Assembly: GCA_022414725.1 (NCBI GenBank)
Contig: CM039464.1
Coordinates: 33,184,218-33,248,217, forward strand
DNA from: Microglena sp. YARC
Taxonomy: Eukaryota; Chlorophyta; Chlorophyceae; Chlamydomonadales; Chlamydomonadaceae
DNA: 64,000 nt
Direction of reading: 5' to 3'
The translations under genes and the position numbers were made by a program. The notes beneath the pieces are model-generated. The model was not told where the DNA came from. It worked only from the letters and a program-made list of their open reading frames with translations, and did not search any database. Shown in pieces: positions 33,185 through 42,966 of this stretch; position 1 is the first letter of the stretch, and each line of letters starts with the position of its first letter.

Positions 33185-34319
33185 AGAAATGGCATAGAGG
33201 TATACTTAAACAAATGTTGGGTGTTTGCCAATCTACTACATCTAATATTATCATGGAAGAGCTGGGTAGAACCCCGTTGTGTTTTGCTTGGCTTAAACAA
33301 GCTTTGCGCTTCTGGAACAAGACCATACATAAAGAACCTGAGGATCTCATTAGAATGGCTCTTGAGGAATCTTTTGACTCCAACACTGGCTGGGTTCATA
33401 ACTTGCGTTGTGCTCTCCACAAGCTAGGATCCAGTAAAAACATCAACATTTTGGAGGCTGTCGATGTCGAAGGTATTATGTCTGAAGTTTTTTGAGTCAT
33501 GGAGGTTTAAGTACCCAAGTGACACCAATGCAGTTAGAGACATCCCTGATGAGAGAAGGGTTGGCTTTAAAACGCCTCCGATACCAAAAATGGTTCGCAG
33601 CCAACAGCAATGATGAGAATGGCTTGATTCCCTTTACATCCGCCTTACATAAGCAGGATCAGATTCGTTCTATAGCACAGTTTAGAATGGGTTCCCATTG
33701 GCTGAACACAGAAAGAATGAGGGTGGTGGATAGAGCACACATCCCTCGCTCAATGAGACACTGTCAAATGTGTGGGTTCCAAAAAACTGAGGATGAAATG
33801 CATATGTTTGAGTGCCCTTTTTATAATGATATTCGCCTCCGCTACCAGAATCTGTTTACAGATATTTATAGGCATGTCCATGAGGATACCGACTTAACCG
33901 TATGGAATGTGGAATTCTGCGATTCCACATTCAGAACCTTTATGAATGGAAATGGCACTAAGTCTTTTTGGAGCAACCTAGCCGACTATCTTTCTATTTG
34001 TAGAAGAGCAAGACAGGAAGCCCTGGACTGCTTAGTGGCACCGTAATTTATTATCCCTTTTTTTTCTTCTTGAGACTTCTCATTTGTTAGCTTCTTACCT
34101 CCGCCACTGTAAGTGGTTGAGATCTGGGTCCTGCTCTAAGGGGTTTAATACCTACGCCACCAAAACGGTGGTTGGGAGTTTGGTTTGTTTGTCCTCGACA
34201 CACCCCTGATGTAATGGGGTTTTTTGCTTTGTGGGTGCTTTTTCTTTTTGTTTAAAGCACAGAGTCTCATACACCCTCGCGGTGTCAAGTAGACTTTAAC
34301 ATGTAATGTAATGTAATGT
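33185..34319 (+). mobile_element. 5'-truncated LINE fragment inserted in the ATPase gene
   Basis: Opposite strand to the ATPase. TSD AAATG at 33180-33184 and 34320-34324; 3' tail of about four TGTAA units (34302-34319). It contains only the C-terminal RT tail and a 3' UTR. It belongs to a different LINE family from the 12-kb element. Confidence 0.9.
33208..34046 (+). pseudogene. LINE C-terminal RT tail with zinc finger
   Basis: Two adjoining frames: one with LGVCQSTTSNIIMEELGRTPL (33214-33495) and one with IAQFRMGSHWLNTERMR and the CCHC-like CQMCGFQKTEDEMHMFEC (33492-34046). This is the usual post-RT tail of CR1/L2/I-like elements. A small shift joins the two frames near 33490. The RT core and endonuclease are absent, so it encodes nothing functional. 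Confidence 0.8.
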
Positions 34320-34713
34320 AAATGTCAATGCATCTATTTTTCCATTGAAAAACTTTGACCAAACTTGCAAATCTTTCTTGTATTCTGCAGTGTTTTGTTT
34401 TTCTTGTTTGGTGTCTTCTATAACTTCTAAAAGCTTGGAGTCACTGTAATCATTTACAATATCAGAAGGATCAATCTTCAGACAATTGAATACTGGATTT
34501 GCATCATGCGTGGGGCTAAAAACAATAACTCTCATAGCTTGGTTTTTATCAAAACCCGCAAGCTCATATTGTTTCAATAATTGGCAAACAGAATATGTTT
34601 TACCAGTCCCTCGGCTCCCAATGAAAAGGGCTACAAAATAGTTGCGTGGCAGGGACGTGTTAAAACATTGTGGGTAAGTGTTTGGCTTATAAACGAGTTT
34701 TTTATGAATAAAA

Positions 34714-35267
34714 TTACTGACTGCGTTTTCTGTGATATTCATCTATTTTTACAGGACATAATATTTTACTAAAAGGGCATTGTGACCCAGGGAAGAGTGA
34801 TTGATAAGCCAGTCGTTTCCCATCATTCATTATTTTCTGTCTAAACAGTTCAACAGTTTCCTCCTGGCTTATTTTTGGAACTTTTGTAACGTTCAAGCGT
34901 TTTTTAATTTGTCTTGACATCTGTTTCACTTCAACTTCTTCTGATTCTGGCTGGGAATCATCTGTTATCACCTGTTCGTCTTCGTCAGAGTCATCATCAC
35001 TAACAACAATAGTTGTCTTCAGTTTCTTATTGACTGCCTTCTTACGAAGTTTCATCTCAGTAGCCTTTTCTTGTTGCTTTACTTGTTTCTCCTGTTTCTG
35101 GAGCTGTTTCTCTTGTCTACTGATTTCTCCTAATTATTTTCTCTTGGCCCAAGCTTTTTCCCGTGCTCTTGCTAGTACCTCTTTCTGCTTCTGAGACATG
35201 ACCCTCTTTGCTTTGGGTTGAATCACTTCCACATCCTCCAAATTGTTACTGAGTCAATATCCTCCAT
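34714..35267 (-). pseudogene. Acidic/basic coiled-coil protein with a nonsense codon and a frameshift
   Basis: The 3' part (34714-35055) begins KLRKKAVNKK, has an acidic patch (SDDDSDEDEQ), and ends PFSKILCPVK, overlapping the ATPase start by 29 nt. Reading upstream gives a K/Q/E coiled coil (LQKQEKQVKQQEKATE), then TAA at 35134-35136, then more of the same frame (MSQKQKEVLARAREKAWAK). A further one-base shift near 35245 leads to a start at 35267. Function unknown; the charge pattern suggests DNA or scaffold binding. One or both lesions may be sequencing errors. Confidence 0.55.
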
Positions 35268-35320
35268 ATATAATTTCAAGTTAGAAAATAATAGAAAAAA
35301 TTACTGGAATTTACAAATGA

Positions 35321-35527
35321 TCACTGGAATTTTGGAACCACAGGAGATGTCCTCAGGATGTGTATGGCTTTGGGCTTGTTGGGTAAAGGACGACCCCACA
35401 GCAACTCAGTCTCATGTAACGGTTGTCGGATCATTCTCCTACCTACATAGTTTGTAGCTGGTTGGGCATATTGAATGGCTCTATTAGGCCATGTTTCTAG
35501 ACAGAGAGGTAGCAAATATTTATCCAT
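35321..35527 (-). CDS. Small unassigned protein (68 codons)
   Basis: ATG start, nine bases from the end of the upstream capsid-like gene. Contains YAQPATNYVGRRMIRQPLHE and a basic, proline-containing C-terminus. No family recognised; kept because it fills an otherwise empty interval in a tightly packed arm. Confidence 0.4.
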   Translation of the reverse strand: MDKYLLPLCLETWPNRAIQYAQPATNYVGRRMIRQPLHETELLWGRPLPNKPKAIHILRTSPVVPKFQ

Positions 35528-35535
35528 TTTATATA

Positions 35536-36637
35536 TTACCTTGTGAAAAAGTATTTCGAGCCGTTTTCACCAGTATCTATCTCCAAAAGAGAGTTGTACT
35601 TGACGAATAAAAGTGAATAGTTCCTCGTGTTGATATTACCAGTGCTGTGAAATGTGATGTTATACGGTATGTCTTCATCCATTACATCTATTGGTAGACC
35701 CAGGGCCCACTGACGAGTTGCTAGAGTACTTGCACTTCGTATTAATAGGTTACCATCCTTTGTCAATGTAGTCATGTGTTCCATTGATCTGTTGTCATTG
35801 TCAAAAATCATGTCCAAGTATTCATTTGCCCTGAAATAGTTTATTGGGTGGTCTGCAACAGGTATATTGTTGACACTAATACCAACATACACTGGAGCAT
35901 CATTTGTTATAATACTTGGAATGCCTTGCGAAAAATAGTAGCTTGTCCCGTTATAGTCTTGGGTTGAAGTCTTGGAGTGAAAATCTTCTGTCATGAACGT
36001 TGCAATAGCATACTCAATATCCCTGGAAGCAATGTATATATTAGTTTGTTGGTTTTCGTTTTCATTGAGTTGAAACATGGATGAGAAGTTGTCAAATTCA
36101 ACACGTTCTGTGACATTGTCTTGAATTTCACTTCGAACAATAAGGTGTAGATCGGAAATCTCATAGCTTGTTGAATCATTGTCTCTCAACAATACTGCAG
36201 CATCTGCCCAAACAATACAGATTCGAACCCTGCCTTTGATTACACAGTCCTTGGTACCTAAGATACCATGGAAACGGTCAATAACATATGGCTCATCATC
36301 TGACATGGAAATTAAATCCACAGCCTGAGCATTACCCAACATATTGGATGAAGTCGCAGGGGTGTTATGAACATCCATTAGTCTTGTGAGGTGATGATAA
36401 TTGTTGATGGACTGGACCTCAACGTCATCAAACGAAACTGATAATGAACTGATTAAGCAATCTATTCCCCTGGGTGCAACACCATCCGAATTAAAAGTGA
36501 ACAAAAGCTTGACACTGGATAAATCCCAAATGCCATCAGTCATTTCAAACACGGTCTGTGTTTGGGGGAAACCTGTTTTTTGTTCCTATTGGCTCAATTC
36601 TATGGATTTTAGTAATGTTTTGAGGAAGTGCACTCAT
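35536..36637 (-). CDS. Second jelly-roll capsid-like protein, one frameshift
   Basis: About 366 residues. The start ATG at 36637 reads MSALPQNITKIHRIEPIG; a run of six A (36576-36581) then shifts frame by one base. The remaining frame opens TGFPQTQTVFEM and runs to 35536. Beta-rich, with VKLLFTFNSDG, ISSLSVSFDDVEVQSINNYHHL and VRICIVWADAAVL in the same relative places as similar segments of the upstream protein. I infer a divergent paralogue of the major capsid protein. Alternatives are a receptor-binding or cement protein. The homopolymer position makes a sequencing error plausible. Confidence 0.5.
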
Positions 36638-36670
36638 TTATATTATTGTTACATTTATAATTATTTGTAT

Positions 36671-37849
36671 TTATAGAACTAATTCGAGCATCCTCCCCGC
36701 TCCCACACGGATCATGCTACTACACTCAATAAACACCATTGCAGTCAAGTTGGCTGAGCCTGCTGCTCCACTAACGGCTTGAGACTCGAATGCTCCAATC
36801 GAACTGTTCCCTCTTGTGTCAATGCCCGACATGAACTCATCATCATTGTGGCAGAACTTGCATGAGAGAACAAAGAATTTATCACGCCAGCTTGCAAATG
36901 AATCACAAAGGGGACTTGACCCTCCTAGGGTGTCCTGCAATTGGTTGTAAGAACTTTGTGTTAACGAAAAAAACTGTCCAACATTGGCCCTAAAATCTGG
37001 ATAATAAGTCCCATTGATAGTGAACTGAGCACTTTCCATCCCAGTCGCTTTCCTGACGAACGTGTTACAGTTTTTGGTCACTGCATCCAATGCTCCAGTA
37101 GGTGATTGGTCTAAAAATATTCCCCAAGCTCGATTAACCGACTGGGACGACACACTAAATTTGGTGGACTGGCTATAACTTGATGCAGCTGATGAAAATG
37201 AAAAATAGTTCTTGAACATGATTTCATACACACCTCCATTTTGCAGAAAGTCATTGTGTGCGGCATCAAAGAGCCCATCATCTATTGAGATAGTATCAAC
37301 ACTGAATGAAATTTCTGATAGAATAAATTGTCCTCCCCCAATTAGACAATTGGATCCATCTAGCTGTATCCTAAGGCGAACCTGCCCTAGGAGTTTGGTA
37401 TCCAATATGCTGGGCTGAAAGCTATTGAGAGTCAGCCAATTACAAATGCAATAATCTTTTGGAATACCAATGGGAATAGCTGAACCATCACCTCCCGATT
37501 GGACAATCTTACGTCTGTTGTGGCAATCTGCACCAAAGGATGTATCAGCAATAATATTAAAAAGCTGATTATAATTGGAGAGCCCTCCTATCACTTGCCC
37601 ATTCACTTCCAAGTCGCACCTTTGTATGATTGATTCAATGTTCCTTGGCATGCCCCCAGTATCTGTGATTGCTTTGAAACTCATTATCAGGCTATCAGTA
37701 TCTATCAAAGTGTTGGAAGGCATGTCGACTGTAATCACACCATTGTTGGTTGCAGAAGTACTATTAAGGGTGGACAGCCGTTTAGTTGCTCGACTATAGT
37801 TAGAGATCCGTTTTGTAATGTACTGGAGGTTTTTTGGGTATGCAGACAT
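36671..37849 (-). CDS. Major capsid protein candidate (double jelly-roll)
   Basis: 392 intact codons. The N-terminal half has ITVDMPSNTLIDTDSLIMSF, LEVNGQVIGGLSNYNQLF and QVRLRIQLDGSNCLIGGG. The C-terminal half ends with FMSGIDTRGNSSIG and MVFIECSSMIRVGAGRMLEL. Alternating strands, a glycine-rich loop and a late nTRG-type segment fit capsid proteins of Polinton-like viruses, although 392 residues is short for a double jelly roll. It would build the icosahedral shell. Coding-strand sequence before the ATG contains GAGTATAT, as for the 99-codon gene. Confidence 0.65.
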   Translation of the reverse strand: MSAYPKNLQYITKRISNYSRATKRLSTLNSTSATNNGVITVDMPSNTLIDTDSLIMSFKAITDTGGMPRNIESIIQRCDLEVNGQVIGGLSNYNQLFNIIADTSFGADCHNRRKIVQSGGDGSAIPIGIPKDYCICNWLTLNSFQPSILDTKLLGQVRLRIQLDGSNCLIGGGQFILSEISFSVDTISIDDGLFDAAHNDFLQNGGVYEIMFKNYFSFSSAASSYSQSTKFSVSSQSVNRAWGIFLDQSPTGALDAVTKNCNTFVRKATGMESAQFTINGTYYPDFRANVGQFFSLTQSSYNQLQDTLGGSSPLCDSFASWRDKFFVLSCKFCHNDDEFMSGIDTRGNSSIGAFESQAVSGAAGSANLTAMVFIECSSMIRVGAGRMLELVL

Positions 37850-37880
37850 GTAGCTTATATACTCGATATTTTGATAATAA

Positions 37881-38474
37881 TCAAAGTTTATTTTTCAGAT
37901 AATTATAGATATCTATATAATGATTGTTGGTTCTCCGTTTGTCAAGTAGTCTTTGTAATCCAGGCTCATTAGAACGTTCTTGGTATTCGGTTGCAATTGC
38001 AAGCACCTCCCTCTTAGATTGGCCACTTGAATCTGGTGATGCGTGACTGAAGTCAAATATATCTAGTGACCGCCTCAAATCATACCGTTTTTTAGGTGCT
38101 GCATAATTGGCATTAGACGGAGATGGTCGAGAGGAAGGTGGTCTAGGTAAGTGGTCTATATACGTCCTAGTTCCTTGAAACACATTTTGTGGTGCAGTGT
38201 TTTGTTGAGTCATGGCAGCCCTCGCAGATCTAGCAAGCTGTTCTACAGCAGATACCCCATTTAAAGCCTGAGCTATCGTATTTTGATGGGGTTGTTTTGG
38301 GATCTCTATTACATATGCATAAGGGTTGAATCCCATCATTCGAGGGAGTGTCCTATCAGCAGGTAATTTAACATTAATTGTTGTTGCTCTTTGGTTTGTA
38401 GTATTCCCTCTTTGTTTGATTGTATTTGTTTTTGTTTTTGTTTTTGTTGTCCCCACATTTTTTCTGGAACTCAT
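37881..38474 (-). CDS. Basic unassigned protein (197 codons), first left-arm gene
   Basis: N-terminus is Lys/Thr/Asn-rich with repeats (TKTKTKTNTIKQRGNTTNQR), followed by FNPYAYVIEIPKQPHQN, a proline-rich stretch and YDLRRSLDIFDFSHAS. No membrane segment. It might be a DNA-condensing core or scaffold protein, by charge and position only. It begins 23 bp from the divergent fibre gene. Confidence 0.5.
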   Translation of the reverse strand: MSSRKNVGTTKTKTKTNTIKQRGNTTNQRATTINVKLPADRTLPRMMGFNPYAYVIEIPKQPHQNTIAQALNGVSAVEQLARSARAAMTQQNTAPQNVFQGTRTYIDHLPRPPSSRPSPSNANYAAPKKRYDLRRSLDIFDFSHASPDSSGQSKREVLAIATEYQERSNEPGLQRLLDKRRTNNHYIDIYNYLKNKL

Positions 38475-38497
38475 GGTTTAAATTATGTTATAAATTA
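38475..38497. promoter_or_regulatory. 23-bp AT-rich divergent promoter interval
   Basis: The only space between the start codons of the leftward and rightward gene sets (gtttaaattatgttataaat). Transcription of both arms must be controlled from here or from within the 5' codons. Confidence 0.5.
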
Positions 38498-39271
38498 ATG
38501 TACAACACCTCTCAGTATATATTTGCTCAGCCCAGAGACACCAAAAAGATCACCAACAGTTTTTCAGGAGACTATAACGCACTTATAAACAAGCCCCCCT
38601 TATTTCCAGGGTCTTACAATGATCTTACAGACCAATTGAATGTACAAAACGCTTTTGTTGCTATTGGTCCCGGAGTGAAGGTGAGTCGTCTTGAACTACC
38701 AACGCAGACTGGAGCCAATGGGCCTGGTTTGATTCACTTTGCAGACACAGGGTCGGAGATTAATGGGAGCATATCTTTCTTGGGCGATGGGGGTAGTGAA
38801 TCATTCAATTTCCTCTTCGAATTCATGACCAAAGCTAGGATTGACCAGACGGGATCATACATTAACCTTTCTGACAAGTCATATAAAAATCATATTGAAT
38901 ACCTCAACCCTGAGGAGTCATTGAAGGCGATCAAATCTTTGCAGCCGGCTAAATACACGTTCAAGGGAGATGCTAAAAATGCAGTGGAAATTGGGCTGTA
39001 TGCCCAAGAAGTGATAGGCGTTTGTCCAGAAGCTGTGAGATTCCTAGACTCAGAAAAAGAGAGATTGGGTCTCAATTACAACTCCCTTGTACCACATCTA
39101 ATTGGTGCAATAAGGGCTTTATCAGTCGAGGTTGATGACCTAAAGAAACAATTGAAGAATGAACGGTATAAGAATGACCCAGAATACCGTGCACAACGAA
39201 ATGAACGTTCGCGGATTTATAATGCAAAATTGAAGGAACGGAAGGCTATGTTGAAGGCAGAGTCTGTGTAA
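38498..39271 (+). CDS. Fibre-like protein with S74 intramolecular chaperone domain
   Basis: 257 codons from the ATG at 38498. The N-terminus has GDYNALINKPPLFPGSYNDL, like the repeats of phage fibres. A beta-rich middle follows. The Peptidase_S74 chaperone domain starts SDKSYKNHIEYLNPEESL (Ser and Lys of the self-cleavage site) and runs through LQPAKYTFKG, EIGLYAQEV and YNSLVPHLIGAIRAL. In phages this domain trimerises the fibre and then cuts itself off. A basic tail (NDPEYRAQRNERSRIYNAK) follows the usual coiled coil. First gene of the right arm; a host-attachment role is likely. Confidence 0.85.
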   Translation: MYNTSQYIFAQPRDTKKITNSFSGDYNALINKPPLFPGSYNDLTDQLNVQNAFVAIGPGVKVSRLELPTQTGANGPGLIHFADTGSEINGSISFLGDGGSESFNFLFEFMTKARIDQTGSYINLSDKSYKNHIEYLNPEESLKAIKSLQPAKYTFKGDAKNAVEIGLYAQEVIGVCPEAVRFLDSEKERLGLNYNSLVPHLIGAIRALSVEVDDLKKQLKNERYKNDPEYRAQRNERSRIYNAKLKERKAMLKAESV

Positions 39272-39340
39272 GTGAATTAAAAATAAAATTGAATCATACT
39301 TAAGAATCTTGAGCATATTATATACTACAAGTATAATAAG

Positions 39341-39635
39341 ATGAGCGAATCTTGCATCAAAGTTCACACTTATTCTAGTGAAATCCACAAGACGAAAATG
39401 AAAGAAAGAAGACCCTGAATATCGTGCTTATATAAATAATCTCGCCAGACTTGCAACTGTAAAACGGTATCAAACAGATGAGGCATATCGTGAGAGGCAA
39501 CAAGCATATACCAGGAACAGGTACCAAAATGATCCTGAATTTCGCGAAAAACGAAATGAACGTGCAAGACTATATCATGCAAAAAAAAGAGAAGGAAAAA
39601 AGGCGTTATTATTGGCAGAAACTGTCGGAGTATAG
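39341..39635 (+). pseudogene. Small basic repeat protein related to the fibre tail, frameshifted
   Basis: An ATG at 39341 gives about 25 residues and then shifts frame at AGAAGACCC near 39413. The following frame reads DPEYRAYINNLARL, YQTDEAYRERQQAYTRN and YQNDPEFREKRNERARLYHAK. The last block is plainly homologous to the fibre's C-terminal tail (NDPEYRAQRNERSRIYNAK), so the module has been duplicated. Such NDPE-R-K repeats occur in several large-virus proteins; the role is unknown. Confidence 0.6.
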
Positions 39636-39732
39636 TATTTCATTTAAAAATTGAAATGCACATTTTTTTTTTTAGTATTTTAAGTAAAACGCTTAAGAGA
39701 TTGTTCACATATTAATATATTACAGAATTATA

Positions 39733-41307
39733 ATGGCATCACAACAAACTTTGGTAAAATTTTACAAGAAGCACATGGTAACAAGGGAAGCTCCACGCAG
39801 GATTACAAAAAAATATGTGATAGCAGAGGGCTACGAATCACTAGAGGATTTCTATGATGCTGTTGGAGTCGAGAAGGAACATCATGAAGCAAAGGAAAAG
39901 AAGGCTAGTAGGCAAAAGAAGACGCAGTATGATAGGGAACGCTATTTGCAGAAAAAGGAAAAAAGGGAGAGGGAGTTAGAGGAGAGTAAGTACGAGAAAC
40001 GTGTTGTACGAATTATGTGTTATAGCTTTGATGTAGCTTCAAAAAAACAACAAGAAGCCGGCATAATGAACCATATGTATGCCCATGAAATAACGTCATT
40101 TTCAAAAGCTTGGAATCCAGTCAGAGACTTTCCATCAGGCAAAACGTTGCACATTGAAAGGCTTGAAGGCTTCATAATTCCTAAAACATCAAGATACTAT
40201 GAACTGCTCACAAATCTACAAGGAACAGATTACGAAATGTTTCCTGGTTATACTGATTTTATTAACAAAATCGGGGAGGATGACCCAGATGCAGCAGCAT
40301 ACATGCTAAAAATCCTTTACAATACAAATTTTATTCAAATTATTTCAAACGAATCAAGCGCCCAAGACGCCATAATTCCCTTTAAATTCAGAATCATACA
40401 AAACAATGCAAACTTATGTTGCGACAACAAATATTTGACACGGGAAATTAACGTTGAAGGGAAAGACACACTACGAGATTCAATTACACAACCTGGTCTA
40501 TTTGATCTCCCTCCACACACATGTGCATTTCAGGTTATTCTACAATCTTTAAAGGAATCATATGACAAATATTACACAAACCTTTGTATCCCCAGACCAC
40601 CAATGACCTACGAGTCATTGTACAGAGATTTTTTCAACAAAGACTATACACAACATACCGATGAAGACGTAGTCACGATCGAACTATTTCTCAAATGGTT
40701 TGAAACCCACAATTTTGGATGCATGGTATACGACAATGAGAATCAATATCTGACAGGATGTACACCAGAAAAATTACATTCTATTATTAAAACCATAACT
40801 AAAGTGATCGACTGGAACGGACATATCTCTCTCATTGACAAAAAAAAGTCATTCAATAAGTCGTCTCATCAACCCGTATTGGTAGCTCCATCATCTGAAT
40901 TCAAGTTGCCCAGTGAGAAAGAAAAACAGACACACCCTATTGCAATAGCAAGCAATCCAGAAGAGATATTTCCAATCATCATGGAACAAATCCTTGCTGA
41001 AAATAAAAACATTAAAATAATGTATAATGGCAATCTGGCATTTATTCTAGAACATTTCGTGAATATTGAAGGAGTTGCCCCAGCATTTAGCACACGAGGG
41101 GGGTCAACAATTACTGGAATATATTTGAATCACTTAGAATCGATTAATATTTCTATCCAATCCGCTGTTAAGATAGATGGATGTATCGATTGTGATTTAG
41201 AGAACATAGATAGTTATAAAAGGTTTCAAACACTAGAATCATTTGTCACGAAATCTATCCTCAACAAAAAGACCATTTCCACGTACCACCCTCTAGTTGC
41301 AAAGGTA
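39733..41307 (+). pseudogene. DNA-polymerase-like protein, N-terminal part
   Basis: 525 open codons up to the insertion point of LINE copy 2. It starts MASQQTLVKFYKKHMV, with a charged coiled coil at residues 50-90. Near residue 430 is IMYNGNLAFILEHFV, reminiscent of the HNxxxFD exonuclease motif of family B polymerases but with Ala where Asp is expected, so the proofreading residue may be absent. The polymerase motifs lie on the far side of the LINE (from 52985). The final 51 codons of the longer frame, to 41463, are LINE 3'-end sequence, not polymerase. Confidence 0.6.
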
Positions 41308-41572
41308 AAAATTGAAATTGAAATTGTTACATCCAAGAAATATGAAAACTCTAAGGACGTGAAATTAAGGACACCACAGCGTACGCAGAAGCTAGCTGTA
41401 GTCACCATAGATAAACACAAAAAAGATCCAGTACTAGTTGTGATCCCACCCGTGGCGGACTGAGAGTCATTTCAGTCGGTCACGTGGGTGGCACTAGCTG
41501 GACCAAAAAATGTTAATCTCCGGCGGGTGGTGTTCCATGAATCTACGACATTGTAAAATAGTCTGAAAGCTG

Positions 41573-42966
41573 TCAACAGAGTGGTGGTGCAGCTGGTCTG
41601 CTAGTGTGAGAGTTTTCTAAATTGGTAAGACCAAGGGTGGTCATGGAGGTCACAAAGGTTCTGGGGATGGTGCCAGTGGTGCCAATGGTAACAACTAGGT
41701 AGTGAACAAGGTAGCCAGCTAGTCTAAGGCCGGCCACCAACTGGGTGTGTTGGGCATGTTTATCCTCTGCCTTAGTGGCATGGTTGGTGTCAGAGCAGTA
41801 TCCCAGCTCTAGAATCCAGATTTCCTTGTCAGCAGCAATGGTGGGTGAGTCCACCTCGGGCAGGATGGCGAGATCTGGCCTCAGTTTGGGCCAGATCTCT
41901 GCTGGGATGGAGGGAGGGCGTAACCAGTCAGGCAGTGTTTTGCCAAGGACTCCGCGGGGGAGGTCCTCCAGCCTGCCTGCGTCCATGATAACGCGGCGGG
42001 ATCCAAGGGCGCCTTTGCTGATGGCCTTGTGCAGTAAGTGGACAGCTGCGTCATGACGCTTGATGTACATGCCCTTGAAGGTGGCGTGTGTGCAGCCAGC
42101 AAGAATGTGACCAGCTCCGTCCTCGTGGGTGGTACAAATAGGGCATGTGGGGGAGGTGGCAGGGTTGGGGTTGTTAGCATAGGGCATCTTCCAGCGATAG
42201 GCGAGCTTCTTGTTCCACAGTCGGCCCCATCTGGCCTTGAGGATGCAGAACTTAGTTTTGTGGGTGATGTGGGAGGATGTCCAGAATTTATTGCTAGAGT
42301 GGGGTAGATGCAAGGGGGTGTTATCAGCCCAGGTGGTGGCATATATGCCTTTGAGGGGATGCTGTCCGAGGTGGCAGCTAGTGGGAAGGTTAAGGCTGAT
42401 CCCGTTGGTGAGGTTAGGTGCTAGGGCTCGTGGGGGAGTTGTGCCAAGAGGTGTGCAGGGGGGTTGGACAGTGGGCCAATAGGTGTTGTGGCGGGGTTGT
42501 TCTCCAGTGGTGTCGGTGTATCGTACAGATGCTGGGTTGGTGGCTGCATTGCGTGCTAGTGCATCTGCTCTATCATTGCCCAATATGCCAGTGTGTGAGC
42601 GTACTTTGCAGAGGGTAGTGTGTGATCCTGCCAGAATGCGTTGGACAAGGTGAGTGCGGATAGAATGCAGGAGTACAGAGTGGAGAGAACGTGTAGAGGT
42701 AGTAGGATCTTGAATCATTTTGTTAATGAGTTGGAGTGAGCAGAGGCTGTCAGTGTGCAAGGTGAGGTCAGTGGTATAATCAATGTGTGCTATGGCTTGG
42801 TGGATGGCCACTAATTCAGCCCGGTTGTTAGTTCTGGTGGCGCCTTGGCCTCCTGGGTTAATGGAATAGCTCATACCAGCCACAGGTATGTAGACCCCTG
42901 CACCTATTTTGCTGGGGGTGCCAGGGGCTCCCTTGATTAGGCTGCCATCAGTATAGACCTGCAGAC
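41573..42966 (-). CDS. LINE copy 2: RNase H, zinc finger and PD-(D/E)XK-like nuclease
   Basis: Here the three domains share a single open frame of over 460 codons. It holds YTDGS (42941-42955), NRAELVAIHQAI, LHTDSLCSLQLI, SHTGILGNDRADAL, then CPICTTHEDGAGHILAGC, then LRPDLAILPEVDSP, WILELGYCSDTNHATKAEDK and VTIGTTGTIPRTF. This continuity shows the nuclease belongs to the same polyprotein as the RNase H. A late indel near 41613 replaces the last ~25 residues seen in copy 1. Confidence 0.85.

Larger units (their letters stand above)
32742..34742 (-). pseudogene. A32-like (FtsK/HerA) packaging ATPase split by a LINE fragment
   Basis: N-terminal part 34742-34320 carries Walker A GSRGTGKTYS and VIVFSPTHDANP. 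C-terminal part 33179-32742 carries Walker B YFVLDDLVG and the sensor-like ICSQNLKAIPKSIRTNT. The two are separated only by a 1,135-bp LINE fragment with a 5-bp TSD; without it and one AAATG the two parts are in one frame of about 286 codons, a normal length for the family. It would pump DNA into capsids. The gene is disrupted here but otherwise shows no lesion. Confidence 0.9.

Noticed and set aside
41308..41463. C-terminal 51 codons of the polymerase frame, repeated at 2920-3073
   Set aside because: This is the 3' end of the LINE read on the wrong strand. It lies inside both LINE copies beyond the TSD, and the base differences between copies change amino acids freely.
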